Of a DNA stretch of 64,000 bases, positions 1-11,764 are shown one piece after another (the first letter of the stretch is position 1; each line of letters begins with the position of its first letter). The position numbers were made by a program, and so were the translations under genes. The DNA is from Obelidium mucronatum (taxonomy: Eukaryota; Chytridiomycota; Chytridiomycetes; Chytridiales; Chytriomycetaceae), in the NCBI GenBank assembly GCA_025765595.1, contig JAIVFH010000045.1, positions 186,001 to 250,000 of the forward strand, read 5' to 3'. The notes beneath the pieces were generated by a model. That model was not told the origin of the DNA. It worked only from the letters and a program-made list of their open reading frames with translations, and ran no database searches.

Positions 1-402
1 GCATAGATTTCACCCCTTGTTGCATCTGTAACGGCTTTTGTTGAGCTGGAGGTCCAATAATCGGGTGTTCCGGGTGGTTTGACGATACGGCGGTCGTACA
101 CACGAACCAGATCGTCACTGCATCCCAGAGCCAAGTATTGAGTGTGAATCGGGTGGATCGAAATTGCAGCGACACCGTGACCCGTTGGTTCGGAAAAGAA
201 GCGACCGAGTCTGCGGTTTGTAGGACGAGTGGCGGAGGAGGCTGAAGTGACGCGGCTCGTTTTGGGAATCCCACGGGGAGGATCCAAGCGGGCTGCTGGA
301 TGTTTTGAAACTGATCGGTTGATATCAATGAGACAAAACTTGTTGCAGTTGTCGGAGCAGGGACAAGAAGTCGCGATTCGGGTATCATACTAAATTATGT
401 GA

Positions 403-446
<44 letters not shown>

Positions 447-991
447 ATCGTCTTACTTGGTTTACAGTTCCATCATCGCTGCACGAAAAGAAAACGTGTG
501 GATTTTCTGGATCAGGGAAGACTTCGTAAGTCATTTCGCTGTGGCACATGAAGAGGCCATTCACAACTGGTTTGGAATCAGCCACCTCGAGATATCGCAC
601 ACGCTGTTTTTTTTTTAAAAAGAGTGGAACCAAAGGGGATATTGTTTGTTTAGATTTAGCGATGCTTTTGTGACTGAGACACACCCCATTTGCAGCACAA
701 GAGACAATCTTGGAATCATTCGAAGCAAACAAGAATTTTGCTGAAAATATGTTTGAGGTATGACCACTTTCGAAAGATTCCAGCAGAGGTTCGGGTGAAT
801 AAGGATTCCACAGTTTGATTGTGCAATCGTCTGTATTTTTTTTTTCAAAGGTCAAGAAGTGGGTTGAGACTCCCTTTTTATCAATCACAACCACACCAGA
901 CATAATTACCAGAGCCAGAAACAAGAAGGGATCCCTGCGAATTCCACGCTAGAGTGTTGACACAGCCGCGATGGCCTTTGAGCGTTGGCTT
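1..991 (-). CDS. DCAF6/8-like WD40-repeat protein, partial
   Basis: Minus-strand gene running off the left edge. I read four exons: 991-910, 830-685, 603-457 and 389-1, each joined by GT-AG introns. The first contains a WD40 start (LKGHRGCVNTLAWNSQG, then LLVSGSD). The second reads CTIKLWNPY and then GHTSNIFSAKF. The third has FPDPENPHVFFSCSDDGTV. The fourth has GHGVAAISIHPIHTQYLALG followed by VRVYDRR. This order and wording match DDB1-CUL4-associated factors 6/8, which act as substrate receptors of CUL4 ubiquitin ligases and fold as a beta-propeller. The intron after the third exon (390-456) carries a poly-T run. Upstream exons and the start codon were not resolved beyond 991. The family is clear; the DCAF6 versus DCAF8 choice is not. 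Confidence 0.75.
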
Positions 992-1847
992 CTGAACAGC
1001 CAGGCGCCCCTATCACCGCAGGCAAGTGTGAATAAGGAATCAGGAGCTTGAATGCAATACTGACTGCAAGCTGTGTGTAAGATACTGGCGGCGTCTGTGT
1101 GTGTGTTCGCCCTCTTGTGGAGAATGTGTTTCGGTGGCCCATTCTTTGTTGTTCTGCAGATTTTATTTTGGAGGATTCAAAAAGCGCAACCACTCCAACG
1201 CAATCACCTCCCCTACGACCCACGGGTTAATGAGCTGCAAATTTCGCCTGTGGAAAACTCGACAGTTCAGAAAGTTGAATTCACAGCCAGACCATCTCGT
1301 CCGCTGATGTTTTGCGCGCAGCATTCTCTCTTAGACTCCCATGCTACCTTGTGAAGCAGTGGGAATACAGACGAATGACACTGGGAAATGCCTTTCAAAA
1401 GAATAAAAATGACTGCAATTGAATTAGAATCAGATTACATTGTACTCTTTTCAAGTTGAGAGATGAGAGGAATGTTTCCTGATAGTTTGGCCAGAGCGAG
1501 AGTGGGGCCGCGTCTCCCGTGTTTCGAGTCTCGAAAGATTTAAGATCAATATTATTACAACCTGTTTGCATTTCCAACGAGACTCCATGCTCGTAACTGG
1601 GAAACTTCGTGACAGACACCCATCGCGTCTGATGAATTCTCAATCAATTTGCATTGAAGCATGAGTCACATACTTATTCAGCTTGTTATTTGAAGACCCA
1701 ATAATGAAGGAACGAAGGAGTCTCAATGAATCCCGAAATCGAAAATTTCCTGGAAAATTTTATTACTTTTTCATTTCCCATTTACTTTAAAATGGACGTC
1801 TATTCTCTCGCATCAGATACAAATCAATAGTTTAACACTTAAAGCAT
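992..1847. other. Intergenic stretch, no supported gene
   Basis: Upstream part of the WD40 gene and the region before the first Reeler gene. It holds short open frames on both strands with no recognisable motif. The 5' exon(s) of the WD40 gene may lie at 1040-1300, but I could not join one convincingly. Confidence 0.4.
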
Positions 1848-2722
1848 ATGCATCTTATTCTGTCCTTGGTATCTTTCGTTGCAGTTGCAACTACTGCCTT
1901 TCCAAACGGTGCACCACGTTGCAAAATTACTGAAGCCGTCATCACGGCGGGCCACAAGACCCCACAATCAGCTAATCTCGGGTTCTCGATGCAGTTGCCA
2001 GTTAGTATTCTTAATCTTCGTGAACAGAGAGATAAACTTCAAGAGACTAACGCTTAACACGCGAAATATAGGCATCTTACACACCTGGATCCACAACTCC
2101 GATTCCAATCACAATTACCGCAGCCCAACCCACTGCATTCCAAGGTATCCTGGGCTACGTCACGCCAGGAACCACCCAAGACAGCACCCTAACCGCCCTT
2201 CCCGGTGGACCCACTGTAAACGGCGTTCCCAACCACGTTGGAGTGTTCCAAAACTTGGGAGCCCAAGGACTTCGAGCCCAAACGGCGAGCGCTTGTAACG
2301 CCCTCAACGTTCAGAATGAAGCCGCGGCGAGCACAATCACGCAGGCACAACCAATGAAGGCTACCACTCCATTTACGATCATGTGGTTACCCCCTGCTAC
2401 GAACCAAGGAACCGTCACTGTCAACTTTGTTATTTCTACTGGCACGCGTAGAACTCCTTGGGCGATTGTGAACTCTGGACAGATTCTTTCTACTGTCGCT
2501 GGAGGTGCCACTGGAGGTGCTGGAAATGGTAATGGAACAGTAGTTGGCGGTGGTGGCGCGGGAGGTGCCGGTGGGGTTGTCGTTCCACCCACTCCACCTG
2601 TTGTTACCAAGCCACCAGCCAAGAAAGCAAAGAAGGCCAAGAAAGCCAAGAAAGCAAAGGCTGTCAAGAAGGCTAAAAAGCCAAAGGATGCGGATGGTGA
2701 CGAAGACGGTGACGATGACTAA
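1848..2722 (+). CDS. Secreted Reeler-domain protein, paralog A
   Basis: Two exons, 1848-2000 and 2072-2722, phase 0. The intron starts gttagt, has a CTAAC branch-like site at 2047-2051 and ends tatag. The protein starts with a hydrophobic signal peptide (MHLILSLVSFVAVATTAFP) followed by GAPRCKITEAVITAGHKTPQ. It continues SYTPGSTTPIPITITAAQP and FQGILGYVTPGT, then FTIMWLPPATNQGTVTVNFV. The C after GAP, the G-H-K-T-P segment, the Y-x-P-G strand, the F-x-G-x-L strand and the late W-x-P-P strand are the pattern of the Reeler domain (N-terminal domain of reelin and of secreted animal defence-like proteins). The end is a Gly-rich linker, a Lys-Ala-Lys repeat and an acidic tail, so the mature protein is strongly bipolar in charge. 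It is the first of three tandem copies. Role in this organism unknown. Confidence 0.85.
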
Positions 2723-3007
2723 ATAATTCATCAGCCTTTATTGTTTCTTGTTCTTCAAGTATTGAAAAGTCTTAAAAAGTAAAACTTCTATTTGCATTGT
2801 ATTTATTAGGTTTTGTTCAATCTATATTCTTCCGACTTGTCTTTTAGAGGCCTTGTACCCCGCCAAGACCGAACAACTGAAACTGCACGAAATTTTTCAA
2901 CTCCCCATCACCCCAGTTTCAAAGTCTTATGGGAGTCACGAAATCCAAGATATGTGCCACACTGATGCGGCCCACAAATTCCATTTGTTTCAAAAAAGGA
3001 ATATGGG

Positions 3008-3014
3008 TATAAAA
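3008..3014 (+). promoter_or_regulatory. TATA box of Reeler paralog B
   Basis: TATAAAA lies 63 bases before the ATG at 3077, a sensible distance for a short fungal 5' leader. Paralogs A and C show no equally clear TATA box. Confidence 0.5.
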
Positions 3015-3076
3015 CGGAGGGAGAATCTTTACACCCAAAAATAGGAAAAAACATCTCATTTCCCCATTTTAAGCAA

Positions 3077-3924
3077 ATGCAATTCCTTGTTTCTCTCGTT
3101 GCACTTGCATCTCTTTCGACAGCATTGCCAAGCGGTGCTCCAAAATGCAGAATCGTGGAAGCTGCCATCACCAAGGGTCACAAGGTTCCACAATCGTCAT
3201 CCCTTGGATTTAAGCTGAATCTACCAGTTGAGTAATATTACTATGATTGTTTTGCTCCCTCGGTATTCCTCCAAAAAAAACGCCGAACTTAAAAAATATC
3301 TGAATACAGACTTCCTATACTCCAGGCGGACCAGCGATTCCAATCACAATCACATCCGCCAAGCCCACAGAGTTCCAAGGAATCCTTGGGTACGTGAGCA
3401 AAGGCTCAACTCAAGACAGTGTTCTCACAGCAAGTGGCGGATCAACAACCGCTCCCACATCCCACGTTGGCGCGTTCCAAAGCATCGCCTCTCACGGGCT
3501 TCGTGCACAAACAGCAAGTGCATGTGCAGCCCTCAATGTCCAAAACGAAGCTGCGGAAAGCACAATCACCCATGCAAGCCCTTTGAAGAACATCAAGACG
3601 CCATTCACAATAATGTGGAAACCGCCAGCGAAAGATGAAGGCGTTGTAACTGTGAATTTCGTGGTTACCACCGGCACAAAAAGTAGACCATGGCAGATTG
3701 TTCCGGCTGGTCAAATTAAATCCTTGGGGGCTGTTGGTGATGGAAAACCTCCATCTCCACCGTCCAAGCCAACGGTTACTAAAACCAAACAACCAAAACC
3801 AACTCGTACCAAGAAGCCAACGAATGGGAACCCTCCAAAGACGCAACCGACCAAGAAGGGAAAGCACGGACACCATAATGGCGATAATGACAATGATGAC
3901 AAAACTCATGAAGGAAAGCACTGA
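3077..3924 (+). CDS. Secreted Reeler-domain protein, paralog B
   Basis: Exons 3077-3226 and 3310-3924, with the intron at the same site as in paralogs A and C (after LP, before SYTPG). Signal peptide MQFLVSLVALASLSTALP, then GAPKCRIVEAAITKGHKVPQ. The domain continues SYTPGGPAIPITITSAKP, FQGILGYVSKG, LRAQTASACAALNVQNEAA and FTIMWKPPAKDEGVVTVNFV. The C-terminal tail is Pro/Lys/Thr-rich (TKTKQPKPTRTKKPT) and then His/Asp-rich. The most diverged of the three. An AATAAA at 4020 is a likely polyadenylation signal. Confidence 0.85.
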
Positions 3925-4310
3925 TGGAAAAGAGCGCCCCTCGTCAACTTTCTGTATTCATATGTTCCGGCTCTAGCATTCTTTCCTATTTCATATTCGT
4001 ATCAGTTCTCTAAAGTGCAAAATAAAACTGCGTTCCATTCTCACCCCTTTTTTTTTTTTTTTTTGCGAGCCTGGCTGCGGCACATCCTCTAAAAATTATG
4101 TTAATCAACTCGCCACCCTCTAGTGTTGTTCATTATCACCTCGTAATGAATAGTAGAGGCGATTGGAAGGGCCGTTTTTTTTTCCCACCAAACTCTTTTT
4201 CATTATCATTTTCCAGGCAGAAGTCATTTAAAAAGCCAACTGCCCCGCCGCCCCCAAATCCATTTCTCACCCTCAAGCAATTCAAGAGAAAGCAAACTAT
4301 ACTTTTAGAA

Positions 4311-5004
4311 ATGCAATTGTTGAACGCTTTGACCTGGCTCCTTGTCGCTATTGCCACTACGGATGCATTCCCAACGGGTGCGCCTCGTTGCAAAATCACT
4401 GAAGCTGTCATCACAGCTGGACACAAGACTCCTCAGTCGAACAACCTTGGATTCAGAATGCAGTTGCCAGTTGAGCTCTTTTGCTACAGTACTTTCTGTA
4501 CTTCTTGTAACTGACAATTTCATTCAACAGGCATCCTACACGCCCGGATCGACCAAGCCGATCCCAATCACAATCACGGCCGCCAAGCCCACTGCCTTCC
4601 AGGGCATCCTCGGGTACGTCACGCCGGGAACCACGCAGGACAGCGTCCTGACGGCGCGGCCCGGCGGCCCCGCCACCAACGGCGCGCCCAAGCACGTCGG
4701 CGTGTTCCAGAACCTGGCGGCCAAGGGCCTGCGTGCGCAGACGGCGAACACGTGCACGGCCGTAAACGTCAGGAACGATGCGGCGGCAAGCACGATTACT
4801 CAAGCCCAGCCGTTGAAGGCCGTCACGCCGTTCACCATCATGTGGACCCCGCCAGCGACAAACCAAGGCACGGTTACCGTCAACTTTGTTATTTCGACGG
4901 GCGCCAGCAAGACTCCTTGGCAGATTGTCAACTCGGGGCAAATCGCGTCCACTCAAGGAAATGCTAAAGCCAAGAAGGCCAAGGGCAAAAAGGCTGGCCA
5001 GTAG
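4311..5004 (+). CDS. Secreted Reeler-domain protein, paralog C
   Basis: Exons 4311-4469 and 4531-5004; intron gttgag...caacag at the conserved position. Signal peptide MQLLNALTWLLVAIATTDAF, then PTGAPRCKITEAVITAGHKT. The domain is nearly the same as paralog A, but exon 2 from about 4550 to 4780 uses G/C-ending codons almost throughout, unlike its neighbours and unlike its own exon 1. The tail is short and Lys-rich (KAKKAKGKKAGQ). AATAAA at 5110 is a likely poly(A) signal. Probably a recent duplicate of A whose exon 2 has a different substitution history. Confidence 0.85.
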
Positions 5005-5199
5005 TTGCCAATCAATCCGATTTCAATTACCACGCTTTTTCAATTCCTTTAAGTGCATCTGTTCTTTGTTGGTTTTTGGTACTTGCATTTTTTTTTTCGT
5101 GCATCAGCAATAAACATTCATGTTTCCAATTACTAATAATAAAATACAATCAAATAATTTATAATATGAAAGGGAGAAAAAGACTTCATCTATGCGAAG

Positions 5200-5266
5200 G
5201 CGGCAGAGAGTGAGTGAGAGAGTGAGAGTGAGTGAGTGAGTGAGAGAGAGAGTGTGTGTGTGTGGC
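5200..5266. repeat. GA/GT microsatellite between convergent genes
   Basis: Run of gagtgagt, gagagaga and gtgtgtgt units between the 3' ends of Reeler C and the Rtt106 gene. Confidence 0.8.
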
Positions 5267-5294
5267 TGTGTGCCAAAGAGTCAATCAAACTGAT

Positions 5295-7409
5295 TCAGAG
5301 CTCCAACTCATCAATGTCATCCTCATCATCCTCGTCTTCCTCTTCCTCATCCTCATCTTGATTAACGGCCAAAAACTGTCTTTTCGACTTGCCACTGTTT
5401 CCATCCACCACTAAATCTTCCTCACTCTTTCTCTTTCGGGAAGAACTGGACGATGACGCTGTCGACATTTTCGCGACATTTGATCCAGTTTCGTCGTCAT
5501 TCATGGCATTGTCAATTACAAGAGGTTCTTCTTCTTCTTCCTCTTGTTCATCATCTTCGTCATTGTCATTGTCATCATTATCATCGTCGTCGTCAGAGGA
5601 ACCATCATTGGTTTGGTGGTCAGAGTCATACTCTTCATCCAACTGTATAAATACAAGTCAATTGAAGCGGCCAAAAAAATTGGGAGTAGACTTAAAAAAG
5701 AATTGATGCACTAAAAAAGAATTGAATAAACCGCCTTCGGCGGTACACTAAAAAAGAATTGAATAAACCGCCTTCGGCGGTACACTAAAAAAGAAAGAAT
5801 TGAAAAACCCGCCTTCGGCGGTGCACTGAAAAAGAATTGAATAAACCGCCTTCGGCGGTACACTAAAAAAGAATTGAATAAACCGCCTTCGGCGGTACAC
5901 AACAAAAGAATTGAATAAACCGACAAAAAGAAAAAGAATTGAAAAAAGAATTGAATAAACCGCCTTCGGCGGTACACAACAAAACAATTGAAAACCCGCC
6001 TTCGGCGACCCGCCTTCGGCGGTAAAAACCCGCCTTCGGCGAAAGAGAAAAAAAAGACACATTACATCGTCATCATCATCGTCCGAATTCCCAACAAAAT
6101 CAGCGTCATCCTCAGAATCTTCATCATCACCATTACCATCAACATTACAAACATTCCCATTGGAATCCAAACGAGTCGATTGATCAGCATCGTCATCATT
6201 ATCGTCATCATGAACCAATTCACCAGAACCCATCAAAACAACACGATCGGCAGAAGAATCCTTCTTTTTTGCCGTTGCAGCCAAAGAAGCGTTTGAAGGA
6301 ATGGGTTCATCAGCAGATGCAACTGGGATACCTCTTCCTTTAAAGTAAGCGAGTACACCTTCCAAGTCAGACTTGTCAATCATTTCCAACTCAAAAGATT
6401 CCATTTTTGATAAAGAAGAGATTGAAGAGGAAGAAGAAGAAGAAGAAGAAGAAGAGGCGGAGGAATCATTGACAGTGGGATAGTAGTGAATCAAAAGACT
6501 GAATGTTCTTGAAGTAATGACAGCAAATGAGATGGATCTGACTTGAGAGTGGGGAAGGACAAGTAATGGTTTCTTGAAACCAAAAAAGAGAGTTTTCGGA
6601 AGCAAATAGAGGTGCCTGTTATTTGTTTTGTAATTTAAAATTGAACTGGAACATCACTTGGACTAACAAACTAACCCATCCTTCATCTTGACAAGACCGT
6701 TGATCCAGCAGACACCGCCGCGACCCAGTTTCCCCGGAGCAGCTTGGTCAAATACTTTCATGTCGGGCTCCTGGATGTTTGGAAAGACGCGCCTGATGAC
6801 GTTGAGCAGCCTGTCCTTCTTGGGGTCCTGCTTCTGCAGGGTGGCGGCCAGGTCGTCGTGGGGCGACTTGATGTCGAGCACCGCGCCGGAGTTGTCGAAG
6901 GCGCACAGCAGCGCGTCCGGGCGGGCGGCGGCTTGGGCGGCGCCCAGGATAGCGGGGTCCGCGAAGCACAGCGCGTCGGCCGAAGAAACGCTGACGAGCA
7001 GCGAGTAGTTTTCGCGCGGCTTGTTCGGCGTCGGCACGCACAGCACGGCCGCCACGCGCGCAAGCCCCACCGCACACGCAACGCCGCCCGTCGCCGGCGT
7101 CGCAAGCACGAGCGCCTTCGCGTGCACCGCCAGCGACAGCGTCTTGCGCGCCGGCTGCGCGAACCCGAGCGGCGACACCGACGCCACGTACGCGCCGAGC
7201 TGCGCCAGCCCGGGCGGTGTTGTAGCTGCGCGAGTTGGACTAGTTGCGCCAGTTGCACTGGTGCTACCGGCACCACCGGCACCAGCAAAGTACCCCACTA
7301 CCCGCTCAAGCACCCCGCGCACTCCCGCATTCGCACTGCACAGCTGCTCAACGTCCCGTCGCAGTGCTTCGTCTTTGATGCTCGAAAAGTCGCTAGTGTC
7401 CGAAGTCAT
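5295..7409 (-). CDS. RTT106: Rtt106-family histone chaperone
   Basis: Exons 7409-6676, 6615-6066 and 5642-5295. Intron 1 is 60 nt; intron 2 is 423 nt. I start at the Met of MTSDTSDFSS; an in-frame upstream start at 7451 is possible. Rtt106 binds H3-H4 and deposits it on replicated or repressed chromatin through tandem PH domains. Diagnostic stretches: LARVAAVLCVPTPNKPRENY (first PH domain), then across the exon 1-2 join GHLYLLPKTLFFGFKKPLL, SQVRSISFAVITSRTFSLL and FELEMIDKSDLEGVLAYFKG, which follow the Rtt106/Pob3 pattern closely. A run of about eleven serines from an (AGA)n tract at 6427-6462 is inserted in a loop of the second PH domain. The C-terminus is extremely acidic, as in the family. 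Exon 1 is GC-rich, the rest AT-richer. Confidence 0.85.
5705..6045. repeat. GC-hairpin minisatellite inside Rtt106 intron 2
   Basis: About eight units of roughly 37 bp, each containing the palindrome CCGCCTTCGGCGG followed by tacactaaaaaagaattgaataaa. The three right-most units are shortened to the hairpin core. The array fills most of the 423-nt intron and leaves the splice sites (gtaatg at 6065, tacag at 5643) intact. Confidence 0.9.
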
Positions 7410-7489
7410 TTTTAAATTCTTTTTCCAAGAAACAAATCTGCGGAGCAGCACGAATGTAATGAACAGAAAGCTGACTTGGCCTGCGTAAT

Positions 7490-8420
7490 ATGAAAGAAAT
7501 TGCGCCCAAAATTGAAAGGAAAGCTATAACGTCGAGGCCGAGTTTTATTCCGCTTCCAGCAGAAGTCATCCAATCGATCCTGCTTCAAATTCCCCTTGGA
7601 TGCGTGCTTTCTCTCAATTGCCTTGGCCTCAAAGTCACAGCTAGATGTTATTTTCCTTTATGCGTGATTAAATAAACAGAGTTAGATCGGCAATATAGTC
7701 TAAGCGACGGCTTATGTGACTTAGTGGGAAAGTGGGCGTTGAGTTCTAGAAGAACGCGTTATTTCTCCTAAGAATCTCTCTCTTTATTATTGAACACACA
7801 TTGGTAATGCAATAAATACGATAAGCGGCTATCATATTATAACACTAGACCATTCTACTTCAAGTCTATATTCTTTGCTCATCGTCATCTAAATTGACCA
7901 ATCAGCTGGATCTCAAGAAGCTCCTATTGATTCCAGGGGGCAAACTGCCATCATCGTATCAAAATCTGTGGTCGCTGATTTTCTTGCAACGTTGGATACA
8001 TCTGCAAACTACAACGATCCAATCAAGTGGACTGCTAGTCAAGGATCAGCAATCATTGTCAACCGTCTCATGTCAATTCAAGAAACGGAAGGCAGCCTCT
8101 TTGATTGATCTGCAAGAGGCCCAGAACTTTCCCATTCAAATTGCATGTGAGAATGGCCATCAAGTTGTGCAACTCATTCTATCTAAACCAAATTTTGTGG
8201 ATCTATCGGACAAGGAAGACTATTGTATGCAATTTGCCATAAAGTTTGTTGTGGATGTTGTTGCTGTTGGTTCTATTCTAAACGAATCACACAAAAACAC
8301 ACACTCTCTTTTCCTTGATTGCCAGAAATGGCCATTATCAAGTTTTGGAATTATTACTTGAAGATGGTTGTGCAACACCTTGTTCTGAATGGTTACTGTT
8401 AATTTCAAAAAAAAAGACTC
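7490..8420 (+). pseudogene. F-box / ankyrin-repeat gene, probably decayed
   Basis: Starts divergently from the Rtt106 gene. The first open stretch carries an F-box-like helix (LPAEVIQSILLQIPL). Further on, in other frames, are ADFLATLDTSANYNDPIKW, IACENGHQVVQLIL and, after a possible intron ending at 8325, ARNGHYQVLELLLEDG, which are ankyrin-type helices. The order F-box then ankyrin repeats is common in chytrid-like fungi. I could not join the pieces into one frame with GT-AG introns (stop codons near 7675 and 8135), so I call it a likely pseudogene. A second F-box-like gene lies at 31.9-32.7 kb inside a transposon. Confidence 0.55.
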
Positions 8421-9032
8421 AAAAAACATTAGGGGGTTTCAAAGTTACAAAAAAAACCATTTCTTTTGTTTATTTTTTCCTCAAAAGAAATCGTTTTTTT
8501 CTCAAAAAAGCATCGACTGAGATGCTTTTTTCTCCCGTTTTTTTTTCTTTCTGTCATTTTTTTCAAGCAGCAATGCCAAAAGGTTGTGCCCTCATTCCTC
8601 AGGCTGCAACTAAGACTACGGCTGCAGCTACAAACGTTAAACCATACGCAAAGCTCAAAACTCCTGTTCAATAAAACGCAATTGTTTCCTAGCTGGAAAT
8701 CACAGCCAAATTCAAACCTATTACTGGTTCTGCCACTTTAAATAGTACTTACGTTTCAGGAGCCAAGTTGAAGAAAGGCATGGCATAGATTGGCTGGTCA
8801 TTGGTTGAAGCAGTTTGATGAAGAATATGGCAATTGAGAGCACACTGCCTAAAATTGATTGGTGTGGCAATGGGTGCAAAAAATTCAATGTCAGGGGTGC
8901 CGCAAGTAGCTTTTTCCAGAGTAAGAGATCTGTATTGAGTAGATTAATGTCATCAGAGGTATTAGCCCCAAGGTGACTCCGAGAAACAAGTGCTGCAAAT
9001 GGAGGATCATCTTTCTGCCGCCATTAGAAAAA
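8421..9032. other. Intergenic, no supported gene
   Basis: T-rich tract at 8400-8570, then sequence without a recognisable motif. Open frames here are short and on opposite strands. Confidence 0.4.
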
Positions 9033-9315
9033 GAATCTGTAGGCATGCGGAGCATGGCCTTAGAGTTCTTAAACACCCCCGTGTTTCAGAGTTCTGAAGG
9101 TATAAATAGGAGGAAATGTCCTTCACCGGAAAAGGGACGAACATGCGGAGAAGTGTGCGCGTGCACGATACTTCACCCTTGTCGCTTCTGCAGAAGTAAG
9201 CTCGCACGCGAGCGACGTCCACCGCCCCTTCGCCTGAGAGTCATAAGCTGCCTCTTAGCCATACAACATCTAGCGGCTGTGATTGTCCGGTGCTGCGTCA
9301 CCTACCGATTATGAT
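9033..9315 (+). repeat. LTR-like copy, left, inverted relative to the right copy
   Basis: About 280 bp that reappears in reverse complement at 12478-12750. It carries a TATAAATA promoter motif (9100-9107) and shared blocks such as gcggagcatggccttagag. Probably an LTR fragment of the copia element next to it, but its orientation is opposite to the copy that flanks gag, so it is not a normal 3' LTR. Confidence 0.65.
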
Positions 9316-9724
9316 AATCTCTTCCTTTGATTACCTCTGCCTGACAGAACATAGCATGATAGCCTAGGTTCTCGGGAGAATCCTCGTAATCCTATGAAGA
9401 ATCCTCATCTACTTCCTGAGAATCTTCGCTTTCGCTACCCGATTCCTCAGTACTAGATGCGCTTTCCGACCGCGTATCCTTTGCACGACTTACAAATAAT
9501 GCTAGGACTCTCACTTTGCGTCGGGCTATCAGAATCTCCCTCCCCCTGTTCTTCAGGCAGGGCGACTTCTAATAAACTTCACTTGCGCAGATTTATCGCT
9601 TGAGCTAACATATTGTCTAACTCTGAACGAAAATCCCTTTCTCCTTCTGCAGTAAGGACTTCCTGAGCTTCCTCCGGGAATTGCAACTCAGTACTCTTGT
9701 CTTCGACATGTCCGGTCTTAGACT

Positions 9725-10430
9725 TCAACTATAAACGTGGAATCTGTGAAAACTCAGCTTTCCATGATTGTTGATGCATCTTATAATTGACAGAGAGTGA
9801 TGTCCAATGTAAATCTTTGTAGCTACATCCGCTGACAATTCTCCTTTCTTGCCCTTCTTGAAGACAGGCACAAGAACTTTACACCCAAAGACTCGGTGAT
9901 GACCTATCTCAGGTTTTATGCCATAATAGCGCAAGAACGGACTTTCCATATCATTGTGCTGGTTTGGCCATAAATTACGTAGATTGTTAGCAACAATGAC
10001 TGCGTATCCCCAGAGCTCTTTGGAGAACGACGTGTGAATATGAATTGTCCGAGACACACTCTTCACATGACCACCATGTGTGGATAATCCACCCCAATGG
10101 TCTCTACCGTAATCCCTCTAACTTCGCAGAGTAAGTGATTATTGGTAGCAATTTCTCCGTTGTCCATCTGCAAAACCCGAACTGGTCTTTGCACGGTCTG
10201 TTCAATTAAAGCCATCACTACTAATAGTTTGGCTAACGCATGCGACTTGCGTTGAAGTAACCTTAAGAAAGAGAAACGCGAGAAACCACGACGATTAGAA
10301 AATAATGGTACATCTGACCTTTATAATAGAATCCGTCCAGTAACATCGGCATGTAACATTTTGCCTGGGCCAGTTGCCTTGATTACAGTCCCTCTGAACC
10401 AACTTTGGCCAACTTAAACTTCCCAGCTAC
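9725..10430 (-). pseudogene. Copia integrase remnant
   Basis: Reading the minus strand, LHADVTG and VLQMDNGEI mark the first two catalytic Asp positions of an rve integrase, but stops interrupt the frame. The open part (10066-9725) holds the conserved copia C-terminal region: LRNLWPNQHNDMESPFLRYYG, then GHHRVFGCKVLVPVFKKG and a match to the usual KIYIGHHS segment. Catalytic Glu not seen. Inactive. Confidence 0.75.
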
Positions 10431-10562
10431 ACACGACTCGTATTGATGCTTGTTGTCAATCACGATCGACTTAAACTGGTCAGAATTAACCAAAAACAAT
10501 GCGATTTTACTTAAAACTAACAACAAAACAACCCAATCACAAACAACCAGAAAAACTGAATT

Positions 10563-11764
10563 TTAAGAAGAAAAGAACAATAAACACTCAGGCGTTTCTG
10601 AGAATTCCATTCCCAGGCATCCAACCGACATGTTTAGGTTCAATTCCAACATCATTTTTCGCCATGTTTGACTGAATTGCGGGAGTCCCCTTGGGTTTTT
10701 CTCCTCCCCCCTGTTGGTTTTAACACGCTTCTTCTTTTGAGGACACGAAGAACTGAAGTGATCTGTATCACCGCATTCCCAACAAGAACCGCATTCCCAC
10801 TCCAGGTTGTGAAATCCAGAACAGTCATCGCACTTCGGAAACTTTCGTTGTTTTGAAGCCACTTTCTGTGATTTCTTTGCGTTCTTCTGTTGTCGCGAGC
10901 CCATACTTTGCTGCTTTCTATCAGCAAGGCCCGTGATCGTGACCTTTGCGACTGGAGCGTTACGTTTGTTTGCTTCAACGTAACTGTCCCACAAATCCAA
11001 CATTTTCTGCTCCAACTCTTTGATGGACAGATATTCCTGGAAGCAAATCAATGATCCTACCGCAAGTGCACCTTCTTTTGTGAGTCGAATCCCAAATGAT
11101 GAGTTTCACCCAAAGAAGTGCACTTATCTTCTACGTTGCGAATCTCGTTGATATAATCAGGAATAGTCTGATTCGCGCGTATCGCTAATGCCTTATACGC
11201 GTCCACGACCGAACTATCCATCTTGCAATTAGCAGGATACTTCGTACGTTGAAGTTCCGCCCATAACTCAGCAGGAGTGGCAAACCCGGAATAGGAAATT
11301 TGCGTTGACCGTGTCAATCCACTTCTGATGGCTTGCATAGTCGTCTGAACCGCATCTGCATCGTCCTTTGCGCGGCAATCTGGTGTCTGCCAGATCTTAT
11401 CCAACTGTTCAAACTGTTGGTAAGCTGCTTTCCACTCTTTGATCATCTGAGCTGATGGGATTTCATCCCCTTCAACAGCTTCCGTGTCTTTGTTGTTGTC
11501 ATCGCCATCGTCATCCGACTCTTCTTTGGCGACAGACACTATAGTTTTCCCACTTTTGTCTGGTAACAATGCGAGTTGCTGCAACAACGCCTCCGGCAGG
11601 TTTGGGTGAACGTGCTTGTTTACGAATGGGACAAACTTCGCGTCCAGAGTTCTTTCGTTCAACTGACCTATCTCTGTCAATGTCAGACGTTTCCAGACTG
11701 GATAGTTAGTGTCACTCAAGAGGATGCGCTTATTCTCTGGCTTCGCGTCTTGGTCTTTTGACAT
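10563..11764 (-). pseudogene. Copia gag with CCHC zinc knuckle, frame break near 11055
   Basis: N-terminal part 11764-11057 begins MSKDQDAKPENKRILLSDTN and YPVWKRLTLTEIGQLN, the start of a UBN2-type gag domain. C-terminal part contains CWECGDTDHFSSSC, a CX2CX4HX4C knuckle, preceded by a second Cys cluster (CDDCSGFHNLEWECGSC). The two parts are in different frames. The later gag copies at 46.9 and 53.6 kb carry about 21 extra bases at this point, so a small deletion may have caused the break. Base pair 11033|11034 is the empty site for Helitron copies seen at 46247 and 52944. Confidence 0.75.

Noticed and set aside
1073..1354. Plus-strand frames upstream of the first Reeler gene
   Set aside because: Overlap the probable 5' exons of the WD40 gene and have no motif or promoter.
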